A stretch of DNA of 64,000 nt, from contig JAVTVX010000019.1 in NCBI GenBank assembly GCA_033439265.1, positions 17,386,039-17,450,038 on the forward strand. The letters run 5' to 3'. Numbering within the stretch: the stretch's first letter is position 1; each line of letters begins with the position of its first letter. This document shows, piece by piece, positions 23,080 to 33,589 of the stretch. A model generated the notes under the pieces. That model ran no database searches, was not told the DNA's origin, and worked only from the letters and a program-made list of their open reading frames with translations. This stretch comes from Dillenia suffruticosa (Eukaryota > Streptophyta > Magnoliopsida > Dilleniales > Dilleniaceae). Both the position numbers and the translations under genes were made by a program.

Positions 23080-24480
23080 AAATTTTGTTGAACTTTCCAA
23101 AGGCTATACACCCATCGGATTTGAAAATTAAAAAGAATGTCCATGATATGGTGAAGAAATATAAAGCAATATTGATAGCAAAGGGATACAAACAACAAGT
23201 CAGAATTGATTTCGATGAGGTATTTGCTCCAGTTGTTCATATTGAAACTATTAGATTATTTATTTCTATTGCAGCTTAATTTCAATGACATATCTATCAA
23301 ATGGATGTCAAATCTATTTTTTTGAATGACTTTCTTAAGGAAGAAGTGTATGTGCAACAACCCATATGTTATGTGAAAAATGGAGATGAAGAAAAAGTTT
23401 TAAAATTAAAGAAGGTGATTTATAGGTAGAAAGAACTACCAAAAGTATGGAACAAATGTATTGATACTTATTTCAAGACTAATGGTTTTGTACAATGTAC
23501 TTACGAACATGCTTTATACATGAAAAAGAAAAATGGAGATTTCTTATTTGTTGCTTTGTATGTAGATGATCTCATTTTCTTATGTAGCAATCGTCACATG
23601 CTTATGGACTTCAAGTTAGTCATGACTTAGGAGTTTGAGATAACTGACATAGAGCTAATAAGCTATTTCCTTGGTTTGGAAGTCAAGCAGTCAAAGAAAA
23701 ATATTTTTGTGTCATAAGAAACTTATGTATCGGATATTCTCAAAAAATTCAAAACAGAATATTGTAACCCAATAAACACCCCCGTTAATTGTGGAGTAAA
23801 GCTATCAAAGTATGATAAAGGCAAAATTGTGGATGCTTCTATGCTTCTCTCTACAAAAGCTTAGTAGGAAGCTTAAGATATCTGACATGCACAAAATCGG
23901 AAATCCTCTATGGAGTTGGGTTAATAAGTCGGTACATGGAAGAGTCTAAAGCAACATATTGGAAGGCGGCAAAAGGAATTCTTCATTATAGTCATGGTAC
24001 TATATTTTATGGGCTAATTTATTCTCCTTTAAAAAATTTTCTATTTTGTGGTTTCTCAAACAGTGATTGGGGAAGAGATTTAGATAAAAGAAAGAGTACA
24101 ATTGGATTTATCTTTTACATGGGTGAGACGACATTCATTTAGTATTCAAAAAAACAACAAATTGTTACTCTCTCTATTTGTAAAATTAAATATGTTGCTA
24201 TATCGTTTTGTGTATGTAATGCTATTTGGCTATGAATTCTTCTTGAAGAGCTATATTTTTCTCAAATCAAAACAATAAAAATTGGAGTTGATAACAAATT
24301 AGCACTTGCATTGGCCAAAAACCTAGTTGATCACGAAAAGAGCAAGCATATTGACATCTGGTATCAATTCATCCAGGAGCATGTGAAGAAGAAACACGTG
24401 AATCTACTCTATGTCAAGTCACAAGATCAAGTTGTTGATATCTTTATCAAACTGGTTGCAGCCAACTTTTTTCATTAATT
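23080..24480 (+). pseudogene. Copia reverse transcriptase and RNase H remnant
   Basis: Pieces read AKGYKQQVRIDFDEVFAPVV (about 23178) and MDVKSIFLNDFLKEEVYVQQP. YVDDL at 23559-23573 keeps both catalytic aspartates, and FEITDIELISYFLGLEVKQ follows. RNase H follows with GFSNSDWGRDLDKRKSTIGF (about 24053) and KSKHIDIWYQFIQEHV at 24339. At least ten stops or frame changes separate the pieces. The region between the integrase fragment and reverse transcriptase (22811-23080) is a Ser-rich linker with a deletion. Confidence 0.8.
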
Positions 24481-24530
24481 CAAGATACTTCTTGGAATGG
24501 TTGATGGAAGACAATTAAATTCAATGAAAG

Positions 24531-24867
24531 TGTTGGTGAATGAACTTAATAGTCACACAAATAATGCAAAAATGCATTTAGTGTAGGAATATGAATAGTT
24601 ACTCAATTAAAAGTAATACATAAATATAGTATAAATGGGATAATAAAGGGGTAATCAAAAGATTATTTCAGGTTTAAAAGTTTCGCCATTGAAAAATAAT
24701 ACAATAACTTCACATTTGTAAATATATTATGTCTTTTACTCCTTTGGGGTCTATATAAACCCATACGATTATTTTGAAATCACAAACAATCAAATTGAGT
24801 TTTCTTACTCTCTTCAAAATACTCAATATCCTTCTTGTCTTATATATATATATTTTTATCTCTATCA
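24531..24867 (+). repeat. 3' LTR of the 20564-24867 Copia element
   Basis: 337 bp starting TGTTGG and ending CTATCA, with CTCTA following. It is longer than the 5' copy partly because of a TA run near 24842. Confidence 0.88.
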
Positions 24868-24872
24868 CTCTA

Positions 24873-25780
24873 AGAGACAATTTAACAAGAGAGAAATTTC
24901 AAACTTTTTTGTCCTATGCAATGAAGGTATTTTTACAAGAGAAATGTATTATACATATAGTATGATTGACAAATAGATTAAGGTAAATTGTTAAAATCGT
25001 GATTAAGTAATTAGTGTTGACTGATTTTAATTCATATGATTGTGTAATTTTGTGATTAATCTTATCAAAATCTAAAGAAAGCTAAGCTAAAATTTCTTCT
25101 CTTGACTTGGCCATTGTTTTATGGATCCAAAGATTTCCAACAACAAAGTAGCAGCTTGATTTTAAAATCATGGTGTGCGCATGTATGTGTAGATTCAAAT
25201 AAGTTGCATATAGGTCCTTTAGGGATAGTTCTAACGGTAGAAAGTCTCCACTTCTATTCTCTTTTCTCCAATTCGATTCGATTTGATTACATATTTTTGT
25301 ACTAAAAAAAAAGAGTTGCATATAGAGATCCTATTGTTGATATATATATATTTTTTGCCCATGGTAGAGAGGATGTTTTGCTTTTAATTGTCATCCCTTG
25401 GTTTTCCTTTTGGCTTCTGTCAAGACAAAAACAAGATTGGAAGACTAAGTAATTATTTGTTAAGATTTTTTTTATTCCCATAATCGGTATTCGGAACTAT
25501 ATTCTGATTAATTCGGTTCGACCATCAGTGAGACTCTATTTAGCAGGCGGCTCACCCAACATTGTCTTTTCTATTCATAAATTTTGAACCTGATACTTGG
25601 TCAAGAGACCTACCATCCCACGATTGTCTTTAATATTTGTTAAGAAATTTTATAATGTCAGAGATCCGCTTTACAATGCCCAATGATCAAAAAAAATTTG
25701 CAATCTCAATAATGTCATTCACGGATAGTTTTCTACAAGTATGAATGAAAGGATCACTAGACCTATCCATTGAATAATTT
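24873..25780. other. Intergenic DNA between two Copia elements
   Basis: No gene. It contains a copy of the dispersed SINE-like repeat at about 25478-25612. Confidence 0.55.
25478..25612 (-). repeat. SINE-like dispersed repeat copy
   Basis: The minus strand has a B-box-like ATCAGGTTCAAAATT region followed by a body ending in AATTAATCAG/GAAT motifs shared with copies at 40985, 43890, 46710 and 47970. Confidence 0.45.
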
Positions 25781-25785
25781 CTTTG

Positions 25786-25968
25786 TGCTAGAAGAGGATT
25801 TATTGAAAGAATGATTTTGCCATATTTTTGAATAATTGTATTCTACTATATATAAAAAATTATAAGAGTATACACATACATAATAATGGCTAGATATATG
25901 ATTGGTTATTAGAATAAATATAAGGTGAAATATAGGAGGTCAAATATTCTATCAATCAATATCTATTA
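25786..25968 (-). repeat. 3' LTR of the 25786-30995 Copia element
   Basis: 183 bp matching 30781-30995 apart from an internal repeat-length difference. The terminal CA has mutated to TA. Confidence 0.87.
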
Positions 25969-25989
25969 TACCCCCACAGTTGGAATGGG

Positions 25990-26800
25990 AGGAGGTCGGA
26001 CGTTCAGACTTGACCGAAAATCAAAGAAGAGAGATGAAGGTAAACCCTTTGTGAAGATGTTAGTGTACTGATAAGCAATATGTGAAACACTTTAACTTGT
26101 CCCAAGGCTACCTTTTCTCGGACAAAATGTATATCTAATTCGGCGTGTTTAGTGTGCTAATATTTGACCGGATTATTAGACAAGTAAACAACACTTACAT
26201 TATCATAGTAGACTAATGTAACTTTAGATAATGGATAGTGAAGTTCAAGAAAAAGGTTTCGTAGCCAGCAAGTCTCAGCCACTACATTGGCAACACTACG
26301 ATATTCAGCTTCGGAACTAGAGTGGGAAATAATGGCCTGTCATAAAAAAAACACAGTAACCAGATGTGCAATGTCAAGTATCAGGACAACCACCCCAATC
26401 TGCATCTGAATAAGCAGTCAGACTATCGGTGGAGAAAGAGTAGAGCTACAAACCATGATCAAGGGTACCATGAATATATCGTAAAATGCGTTTGAGTGCT
26501 CGAAAATAATGTTCTGTGGGATTGTGCATAAAAGGCACACATGTTGAACAGCATAAACAATATCCAATTTGGAAAAAGTAAGATATTGAAGAGCTCCAGC
26601 AAGGCGATAAAGAGATGGATCAGAGGTCAGAGGGCCATTGCAACTAGATAACTTGGCTTTTGTATCGGAAAAAGTGGCAGAGGCATTGCAAGAACTCATG
26701 TTAGCATGTTCTAGAATTTTGAGAGCATATTTGTGTTGGGAAATGAACAATCCATTCTTGGTGCGAGACATAGAGAAACCCAGAAAATAATGCAATGCAA
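25990..26800 (-). pseudogene. Copia RNase H remnant
   Basis: The minus-strand frame at 26418-26795 reads MHYFLGFSMSRTKNGLFISQ and LYRLAGALQYLTFSKLDIVYAVQ, the Copia region between reverse transcriptase and RNase H. Further down, broken codons correspond to ADWGG, STSGYCVF and the ADIFTKGLPS end near 26030-26070. Short frames and stops show it is dead. Confidence 0.8.
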
Positions 26801-27550
26801 TGGCCCCATATCAGTCATAGCAAACTCTTTGCTTAAAGAGTTTATAGTGGAGTGTAGAAGAGTAATGGATAATGTAGTCAATATGATGTCGTCAACATAT
26901 AGAAGAAGGATGGCTATGTCTCTATCTTGATGATGCACAAAGAGGGATGCATCAGGTTGACAACTTATAAAGTCAATGGAGTTGATAAAAGTAGCAAACT
27001 TTGGTACCATGCCCGTGGAGCCTGTTAGAGTTCGTAAAGAGACTTTTTGAGATGACGGATGTAATCTGAGTGAGTATTACTGACAAAACTAGGTGGCTGG
27101 CACATGTGTCCTATTGAAGATGACCATGTATGAAGGCATTTTTTACGTCCAATTGATGGATGGGCCAAGATTTGAATACTGCGAGACTCAAAATTGTATG
27201 AATAGTAGCAGACTTGACAACGGGACTAAAAGTTTCATCATAATCTAGACCAACCTACTGAAAAGTACCAACAACGACCAAATGAGCCTTATGGCATATG
27301 AGATTGCCATCTGAGTCAAATTTATCTCTAAAAATTTACTAATAATTAACAATATTAACCCCAAAAGACCAGAGAACAAGATCTCAAGTATCATTTTTAA
27401 TAAGAGTATTATATTCTTTAAGCATGGCTTGTTGCCGGTCTGGATTTTGAAAAGTTCGTTTGTAACCACAAGGAATGGAAGAGATAGTATGAATATGAAG
27501 GGAAAGTGGTTGTTTTGGTTTGAATATGCCACGTTGATTACATGTAACCA
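26711..27550 (-). pseudogene. Copia reverse transcriptase remnant
   Basis: The minus strand at 26711-27010 contains QPDASLFVHHQDRDIAILLL followed by YVDDI (26885-26899) with both catalytic aspartates, then KEFAMTDMGPLH. Upstream, 27130-27400 holds broken pieces of the AFLHG and [10 protein letters not shown] regions. Frameshifts separate the parts. Confidence 0.82.
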
Positions 27551-27650
27551 TAGGATGACATAGGGGAGGAGAAGCGGGAGTAGGAGGGTTAGGTAAAGGA
27601 GATAGTGTAGGAGAGGAAAGATGAGAGGGTGTTAAGATGCCAGAAGAAGG

Positions 27651-28745
27651 CTAAGATGCCGCAATGATAAAAGATAATGAAAAGGGAAGAATCTTGTGAG
27701 AGAAAGGAGAAGGCGTATCATTGATGGGATCGAGGAAATTGTATGAGATAGTAGTGGATGTATGTTGTGATGCGAAAGGAAATTCCTGCTCAACAAATGT
27801 AACATGGTAAGAAATGATGATCTTCTTAGTGTTGATGTCAAGACATCTATAGCCACGATGATATGGTGGACAGCCTAGGAATACACATGGCATGGAGTGA
27901 GGGGCTAATTTGTTTGGGATAAAGTGAGATAGGTTGGAGTAACAGAGACATCCAAAAGTGCGAAGGTGGGTATAAAGTGGTTGTCGGTGTAAAAGGATTT
28001 GAAATGGTGTTTGATTATGAAGTGTTTTTGTGAGTCGAATATTAAGTAGATGCACAGCCGTGTGTAATACCTCTACCCAGTATGATGGTGGCATATGGGC
28101 TTAAAAAAGGAGTGTACGTACAACATCATTGATGGGGCATAACATACGTTCAATTTTGCCATTTTGTTGTGAGGTGTCTGGGTAAGAAAATCGGTTAGAG
28201 ATACTATGATTAGCAAAGAAGTAGACAAAAAAAGGAGTTGTTAAATTTTGTGCCATTGTCATATTGGAGTATCTTAATTTCAGTTTTGAAGTGTATGCGA
28301 ACAAAGGCACAAAAGTGCAGAAATTTTTCAAAAACTTATGATTTAGCACGTAAATAATACACCCAAACAAAATGTGTAGAAAAATCAAATAGTGTTGAAA
28401 ACCACTTTCACTAGATATAGGGGAAATCCATAGATCAGAGTGGACAATATCAAAGGAAGCAATGCTAAGTGATTTTGAAATAGAAAATGGTAATCTAGTA
28501 AGTTTTCCTAATTGACATGCATAACAAAAAGAATGAGAAGTAGTTTTATTACATAGAATTAAATTCTTTGATGACAAGTAATGAAAGGTATGTGTGTCTG
28601 GATGACCAAGATGTCTATGCCAAATGGTACAGGAAGAAACAACCAAAGTAGTAGATGGTAAGGAAGTATGAGAAGGAGTTATTGGATATAGATCTCCCAA
28701 ACTATAGCATCTGAGTGTGATCTGTTTCGTTCGAAAATCCTTCAC
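27651..28745 (-). pseudogene. Copia integrase, two broken frames
   Basis: The frame at 28101-28745 begins with the pre-integrase zinc-binding region WHRHLGHPDTHTF and C-x2-C (CYACQLGK), then DIVHSDLW and later SYPDTSQQNGKIER of the catalytic core. The frame at 27651-28094 continues with PPSYWVEVLHTAVHLLN and VFLGCPPYHRGYRCLD, the integrase C-terminal part. A stop near 28100 divides them. These are the longest open stretches of any element here. Confidence 0.87.
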
Positions 28746-28876
28746 AGAGAAACCACATGGGTCAAACTCGATAAAGTAAAAATTATCTTTTGTAAATTAA
28801 CGTATAGAAATAAGATTTTTAATGATATAAGGAGCAATTAAGACATTGTTAAGATAAAGAGGAGAGGAAGATATGT

Positions 28877-30760
28877 TTAGATAAATGTTTCCAGCACAAG
28901 AAATGAGAAGGGGCTTCCATTACTGACAAAGATATTCGAAATATTACTCTTATTAAAAATAGTATTGAGATTATCTAGATTGTATGTCAAGTGAGAGGTA
29001 GCACTACTATCAAAATACCATTGATTATCAGTGGGTTGCTGGAGAGAGAGAGAGTTTAAATGCTGGGCTATGTCTGTAGGTTGACAGGAAAACCCAGAAG
29101 TTTGTGAACTAGCCAAAAAAGTCTATGGACCTTGCAGATCCTGTGAAGTAGATTGCACAAATTGGGCTACCCAAGGCTGTATTGATGGGCTGGCTCTTGG
29201 TTGGCCAAGTAGGAGCTTCGGTGGACCAAAAGGGGGTTGCAAGTGGCCCAGACCAATATCCAAAACCAATAGACATTGGACTATACCAGTGTTGCAAATT
29301 TTGCTATCCTTGTACACAACTATAGCTTTGTCCACATCTGTTATTATTACAACCTTGACCCCGTCCAGGATTTTGACTAGGATAGTGGTGGTAATTTTGA
29401 TGTCCCCAATTATAAGCATGGGGGAAGGAAGAATGAGGTGGTGGTGTGAGAGTGTAAAGAATGGTGGAAGGAGACGGATCGGTGGTGGTGGAAAGACAGC
29501 TCAATGAGAAGTATGGAGCGAGTTTTAAGAAATGATGGCAATGGCTCTTGGTACTTGATGTTATTAGCGAGAGTACTATATTTGTCATTGAGTCCATATA
29601 GGAGTTAAACAAGAAGGGTGTTTTCTGGTATTTGGTTATCAGTGTATGCCAACGAATCAATAAGAGTTTTGACCCATTGGTAGTATTCCGTAATGGTAGA
29701 TATTCCCATATAAATGGTTCTAAATTGTTAGGTTAATTGCAAAGCTCTAGCACTAAGATTGGCTTTAAATAAGGATCTGATGTGAGTCCAGAGTTCATGG
29801 GCAATGTTAGATCTATTTGGTTCTAGGATCATGCTAAAAACATTATCAATAATAGTTTGATAAATCCAGGAAGAGACAAGTGTATCAAGCTACGTCCATT
29901 GAGTATCATGTGCATCGTTTGGTTTTATTGTGCCGTCAAGATAGCCCATGACACCAATACTTTTGGCATTTGATGTGTGCAATACAACTCAATTATTGTA
30001 TTTGGGATTGTTGAAATTAAGAATGGTGTGGACATGTGCCTTGATATTGCTAATACCATATGCATGGTGGGTAATGACGGAGTGAGGTTGTATCGGTGTT
30101 GTGTGGTGCCATGAGGGAAAAAGACTAAAGTAAGATGAAATAAAAAAAAAATGGAGGAAGGCTATGGGGTGGATTTGACTAAAGAAAAACTTTTTTTTTG
30201 TGGGTACCTTTCCTTTTTTTTTGTTACCTCCATTTTTTTTTTTTTTTTTTGAGATGATGCTACAACAGTGATGTGTCAAATGAGAGATCTGAAAATAGGA
30301 TGTTTCAATTTTTTGAAGAATTCAAGAACAGTGATGAAGTCACAAAATTATATGCTTCCAAAGAAAAAAATAATAAATGTAGAGGAAAGATTGGGAAAAT
30401 CAAAAATTGGATTTGATGTTGCTGGCAAATTGCAAGGTTCAAAGCCGAAAATTGCAAGGTTGAAATGTGCTGGTAAAGGAAGTAATATTGCTGGTACAAG
30501 AATTGGATTGGAGAAAAATGACTATTGACAGAAGAGTTTTCGTTCTTGAATATGATAGCTCTCAAAAGAAAAAAGAAAAACAAATCTGTTGCAAGAAATA
30601 AATTCAGGTGATTTTTTTTTTTTTGGTCAAAAAACTTAACTAAACTTGTTCTAATGCACATGATCCTTATAAAAGAGAGGATAATAGAATTAGAAAGATT
30701 TCTTGGCGATGAGGAAAAAAAATGAGAGGATATGTGAGACAAAGAGAGAGGCTAGATTTT
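28877..30760 (-). pseudogene. Copia gag and protease remnant
   Basis: The protease motif at about 29000-29030 reads WYFDSSATSHLT, where the family has DSGAT: the active-site glycine is serine. Upstream, the gag tail (29123-29660) has a Gly/Asn-rich region beginning GRGQGCNNN, typical of this Copia group, and the remaining gag is fragmentary to about 30000. From 30000 to 30770 there is only leader sequence with A- and T-runs. Confidence 0.75.
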
Positions 30761-30780
30761 CTAATGTTGCTCTAATACCA

Positions 30781-30995
30781 AGTTAAAAGAGAACTTATTG
30801 AAAAAATGATTTTGTCTTGCTTTTGAACAATTACATTTCAGTATATATAGAAAATTATAAGAGTGTACACATACATAATAATAGATAGATATATAATTGG
30901 TTATTAGACTAAATATAATATTAAATATAGGAAGTCAAATATTTTATCAATCAATTAATTAATATTTTATCAATCAATCAATCAATATTCTATCA
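30781..30995 (-). repeat. 5' LTR of the 25786-30995 Copia element
   Basis: 215 bp. On the minus strand it starts TGATAGAATATTG and ends directly before the primer-binding site. CTTTG follows on the plus strand. Confidence 0.88.
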
Positions 30996-31000
30996 CTTTG

Positions 31001-31920
31001 GCACGTACCGGTGTCCTTTCTATGTTGAGTAAGCGAGCAAAGCCCTTCGTACTGGCTTTTTAAAAAATTAAACAAAATAAAATAAGATGGTGGAATCCCG
31101 CTTCTTTTTTTTTTTTTTTTTAATTTTTGGCTGACGGAATCCCCCTTCAGGACACTGTCCCCGCTGATTACCGGAAGCTGGCCCATGGGCCACCAATGAG
31201 GACAACTTTTGTGTCGGCCATGAACGGGCGCGCAATTGGTCCTGCATTGAAGTTAAAATATTCCATCTTGGCACATAGGCCCGCTTTTGAAAACGAAAGA
31301 TGAACCGATGGAATGCAAAATTTGGACTCTAAAAAGGGCAAAACTCAACCCTTGATTCTTTTATTTTTGACTATCGATATTTAAAAATTCGATTAATCTA
31401 ATTCAAATAATATTATGAATTGTAATTCAGAGATTGATCCTCTCAACGCCTATTTTTAATACTCAAATTTGAGATTTTAATCAAAAGTCTAGTTAACCCA
31501 TGGGTCCTTGGTCTCTTGATTTCCTCTTTTGGGGTGAGGAGGAGGAGACTTAAACCATCCCTGTCTCCTTGCAGTGGCAGTTTAATAGAAACTGAAATTA
31601 AGTTACAAAAGCCGGTGGCGCTACTTCTCTATTTTCCTTTTTCACTATCCGGAGACTAAGTCAATAATGACTATGGTATGATAATTAGAACAAATGATAT
31701 TCATCTAAAATTCTTAAAATAAAATTTTAATAATAAAACTTTAAACTACCAGAATTCATCTTCACAACAATTTTTTCTTGGTTGTACTCATCTTCACAAC
31801 AATGGCAATCTATATCAAGGAAATATGGACATATATAAATACTTATTATTAAGATCAAGATATGATCACATGAAACATGATACCCATTTTTCTCGGAAAT
31901 ATATAATAAAATTCTAAAAG

Positions 31921-31972
<52 letters not shown>

Positions 31973-32229
31973 CCAACCAATCATAAATAGAGCATGGGGA
32001 CAATCCTCATTCCTTAGTATGCATTCCACTTTTTTGAAGTGGAAGAGCAGTTCCAAAGAATCAGAATCCCATACATGTCTCTTTTCTTCACCCAACTCAT
32101 AAATTTTATTCTTCCTCTAAAACATAACTTTTTTCCTTTTCTCTTTTATGAATTAAAAACTCAAAATATAATCCTCCCTGAAATTTCCCCTCTGTCACTC
32201 TCTTTTTAATTAGACACATGAAAATGCCC
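31001..32229. other. Intergenic and 3' flank of the proline-rich gene
   Basis: No gene. It contains a (CT)n microsatellite at 31927-31969, a copy-like stretch of the dispersed short repeat at about 31370-31495, and AT-rich DNA that would hold the 3' UTR of the minus-strand gene ending at 32230. Confidence 0.55.
31927..31969. repeat. (CT)n microsatellite
   Basis: About 21 CT units. Confidence 0.95.
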
Positions 32230-33513
32230 CTAGAACTTGGTGGCAATCCCGCCGGAGGCCTTTCTAGAGAGAGAGATATGAACGCCAGGATCATGATGAG
32301 TGCAAGAAGCATTAAACATAAGAGAGTTGTTAACACCTTGCACATTACTATTCATGAATGTATTCATTAGCTTGGAAGTACTCCCCTTTGATTTCCCTTT
32401 ATTGTCCTTTTTCGCTTTCCCTTCTCCATTGCTGCTGCTGCTACTAGTGCCACTACTACTGCTAGACTCATTACCATCATTCTTGCTATTTTCCGAATTT
32501 CTAAGACTCCGAGGATTACCGACAAACACTCGATGCTTGTTTCTTTGTGATGAACTTATTAGCTCCATGAAAGCGCCTTTGTTCTCACCTGCAATGGTTA
32601 TGACTCTCATTCCAAATTCTTGTTCGCTATCATGCAACTTCTTAGGACTACCTTTTTTTGTTGTTTTCTGATCCTTCATTGGCATCACCGGCTCATGCTT
32701 AACGTAGTTGACATGGTCAACCTTTTCATGCTTGTCGTTGTGCCCGACAACGTTTTCCCTTTTCTTGTGATCTGGTGGAGGTGACGGTTTTTCAACGGTC
32801 TCATGCACCACCACCGCCTTTTTCTCGGCTTCCATGAGAATTTTTGGGTCTGTGAATTTGGGTTCTTGCCTTGTGAGCTGTGGTGAACGTGGGGTTAGTG
32901 GAGATGGAGGAGGTGGATTATAAGTTTGGATCACTGGTGGCGGGGTTTTTACGACTTCAGTTGGCTTGAGAGTTCTTGGAGATACTGTGGCTGTTTGTTT
33001 GAGAGCTGGAGAGTTAGTTGGAATTGATGAAGTTGGTGCTGAAACTAGGGTTTTTGGTGGAGAGGTTGGTAATGATGGAGTTGGAGCTTGAACTTGGGTT
33101 TTTGGAGATGTTGCCAGTGAAGAGGGACCTGGAACTGGGGCTTTTGGTGAAGCCGGGAGAGAAGAGGTGGTTGGAGCGGTAGGAGGAGCCACCGCTGTGG
33201 GGAGAGGAGTGCTATTCCGCAGTGCCGGAGATGGGGGCAAGGAGGAGGTGGTGGGACCCCCCGAGGGTTTGAGGACAGGAGATGGTGGAAGCGAGGCGGT
33301 TGGTGCAATGGGAGGAGGAGATCGTGGCGGTGAAAGAGCGGGTTGTTGAGGGATCATAACTGGAGCCCTAAATGAAGGTCTAATGATTGGTGGCCTTGGT
33401 GGTGGTTGCGGAGTTGGTGTTGGCGCAGCTGTGGGTGGTGGTGGTGCCGGGGCAGTGGGGCGCGCTAATGTAGCTAGACGGAACCAAGGACGGGATGGTG
33501 GTTGGTTTGCCAT
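32230..33513 (-). CDS. Proline-rich protein, plant-specific, function unknown
   Basis: An intact, intronless frame of 427 residues. I start it at ATG 33513 (MANQPPSRPWFRLATLARP); the frame extends five codons further upstream only through a TTG. Residues 1 to about 225 are rich in Pro, Ser, Thr and Ala, with about six spaced copies of an SSLPxSP-type motif. About 225-296 is charged and Lys/His-rich. Residues 300-318 (FGMRVITIAGENKGAFMEL) look like a conserved folded element. A Ser run (about 350-362) and a Lys-rich stretch precede a C-terminal block with MNSNVQGVNNSLMFN and DPGVHISLSRK. There is no signal peptide, so an extensin-like wall role is doubtful although such proteins are often labelled vegetative cell wall protein gp1-like. 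From memory, similar dicot proteins share the start and the C-terminal block. No domain with known activity is visible. Confidence 0.85.
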   Translation of the reverse strand: MANQPPSRPWFRLATLARPTAPAPPPPTAAPTPTPQPPPRPPIIRPSFRAPVMIPQQPALSPPRSPPPIAPTASLPPSPVLKPSGGPTTSSLPPSPALRNSTPLPTAVAPPTAPTTSSLPASPKAPVPGPSSLATSPKTQVQAPTPSLPTSPPKTLVSAPTSSIPTNSPALKQTATVSPRTLKPTEVVKTPPPVIQTYNPPPPSPLTPRSPQLTRQEPKFTDPKILMEAEKKAVVVHETVEKPSPPPDHKKRENVVGHNDKHEKVDHVNYVKHEPVMPMKDQKTTKKGSPKKLHDSEQEFGMRVITIAGENKGAFMELISSSQRNKHRVFVGNPRSLRNSENSKNDGNESSSSSGTSSSSSNGEGKAKKDNKGKSKGSTSKLMNTFMNSNVQGVNNSLMFNASCTHHDPGVHISLSRKASGGIATKF

Positions 33514-33580
33514 GGACTCAAAGTACAAGAGGGGGATTGCTTACTTGGAAGCACATAACCTTGAAGGTCTATGAATGTTG

Positions 33581-33587
33581 TTATATA
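33581..33587 (-). promoter_or_regulatory. TATA box of the proline-rich gene
   Basis: TATATAA on the minus strand, about 68 bp before the ATG at 33513, with CCAAT immediately upstream. Spacing would give a short 5' UTR of roughly 35 bases. Confidence 0.55.
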
Positions 33588-33589
33588 TT

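Larger units (their letters stand above)
20564..24867 (+). mobile_element. Complete, old Ty1/Copia LTR retrotransposon
   Basis: 4304 bp with LTRs at 20564-20889 and 24531-24867, both ending CTATCA, and the target duplication CTCTA at 20559-20563 and 24868-24872. TGGTTCAGAGCC at 20893-20904 is a damaged initiator tRNA-Met primer site. Inside, gag, protease-like, integrase, reverse transcriptase and RNase H remnants follow in Copia order. The LTRs differ at roughly one base in seven by eye, so the insertion is much older than the one at 3084-10019. Confidence 0.9.
25786..30995 (-). mobile_element. Complete Ty1/Copia LTR retrotransposon, decayed
   Basis: 5210 bp with LTRs at 25786-25968 (3') and 30781-30995 (5') and the target duplication CTTTG at 25781-25785 and 30996-31000. 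On the minus strand TGGTATTAGAGC (30769-30780) follows the 5' LTR, one change from the initiator tRNA-Met primer site. A CTGTGGGGG polypurine tract abuts the 3' LTR. Minus-strand remnants run from gag through protease, integrase and reverse transcriptase to RNase H. The 5' LTR carries about 32 bp of extra ATCAATCA-type repeats. Confidence 0.92.

Noticed and set aside
32300-32671. Leu-rich 123-residue plus-strand frame, and Gly/Val-rich frames near 33167-33574
   Set aside because: They are antisense shadows of the Ser- and Pro-rich codons of the minus-strand gene.
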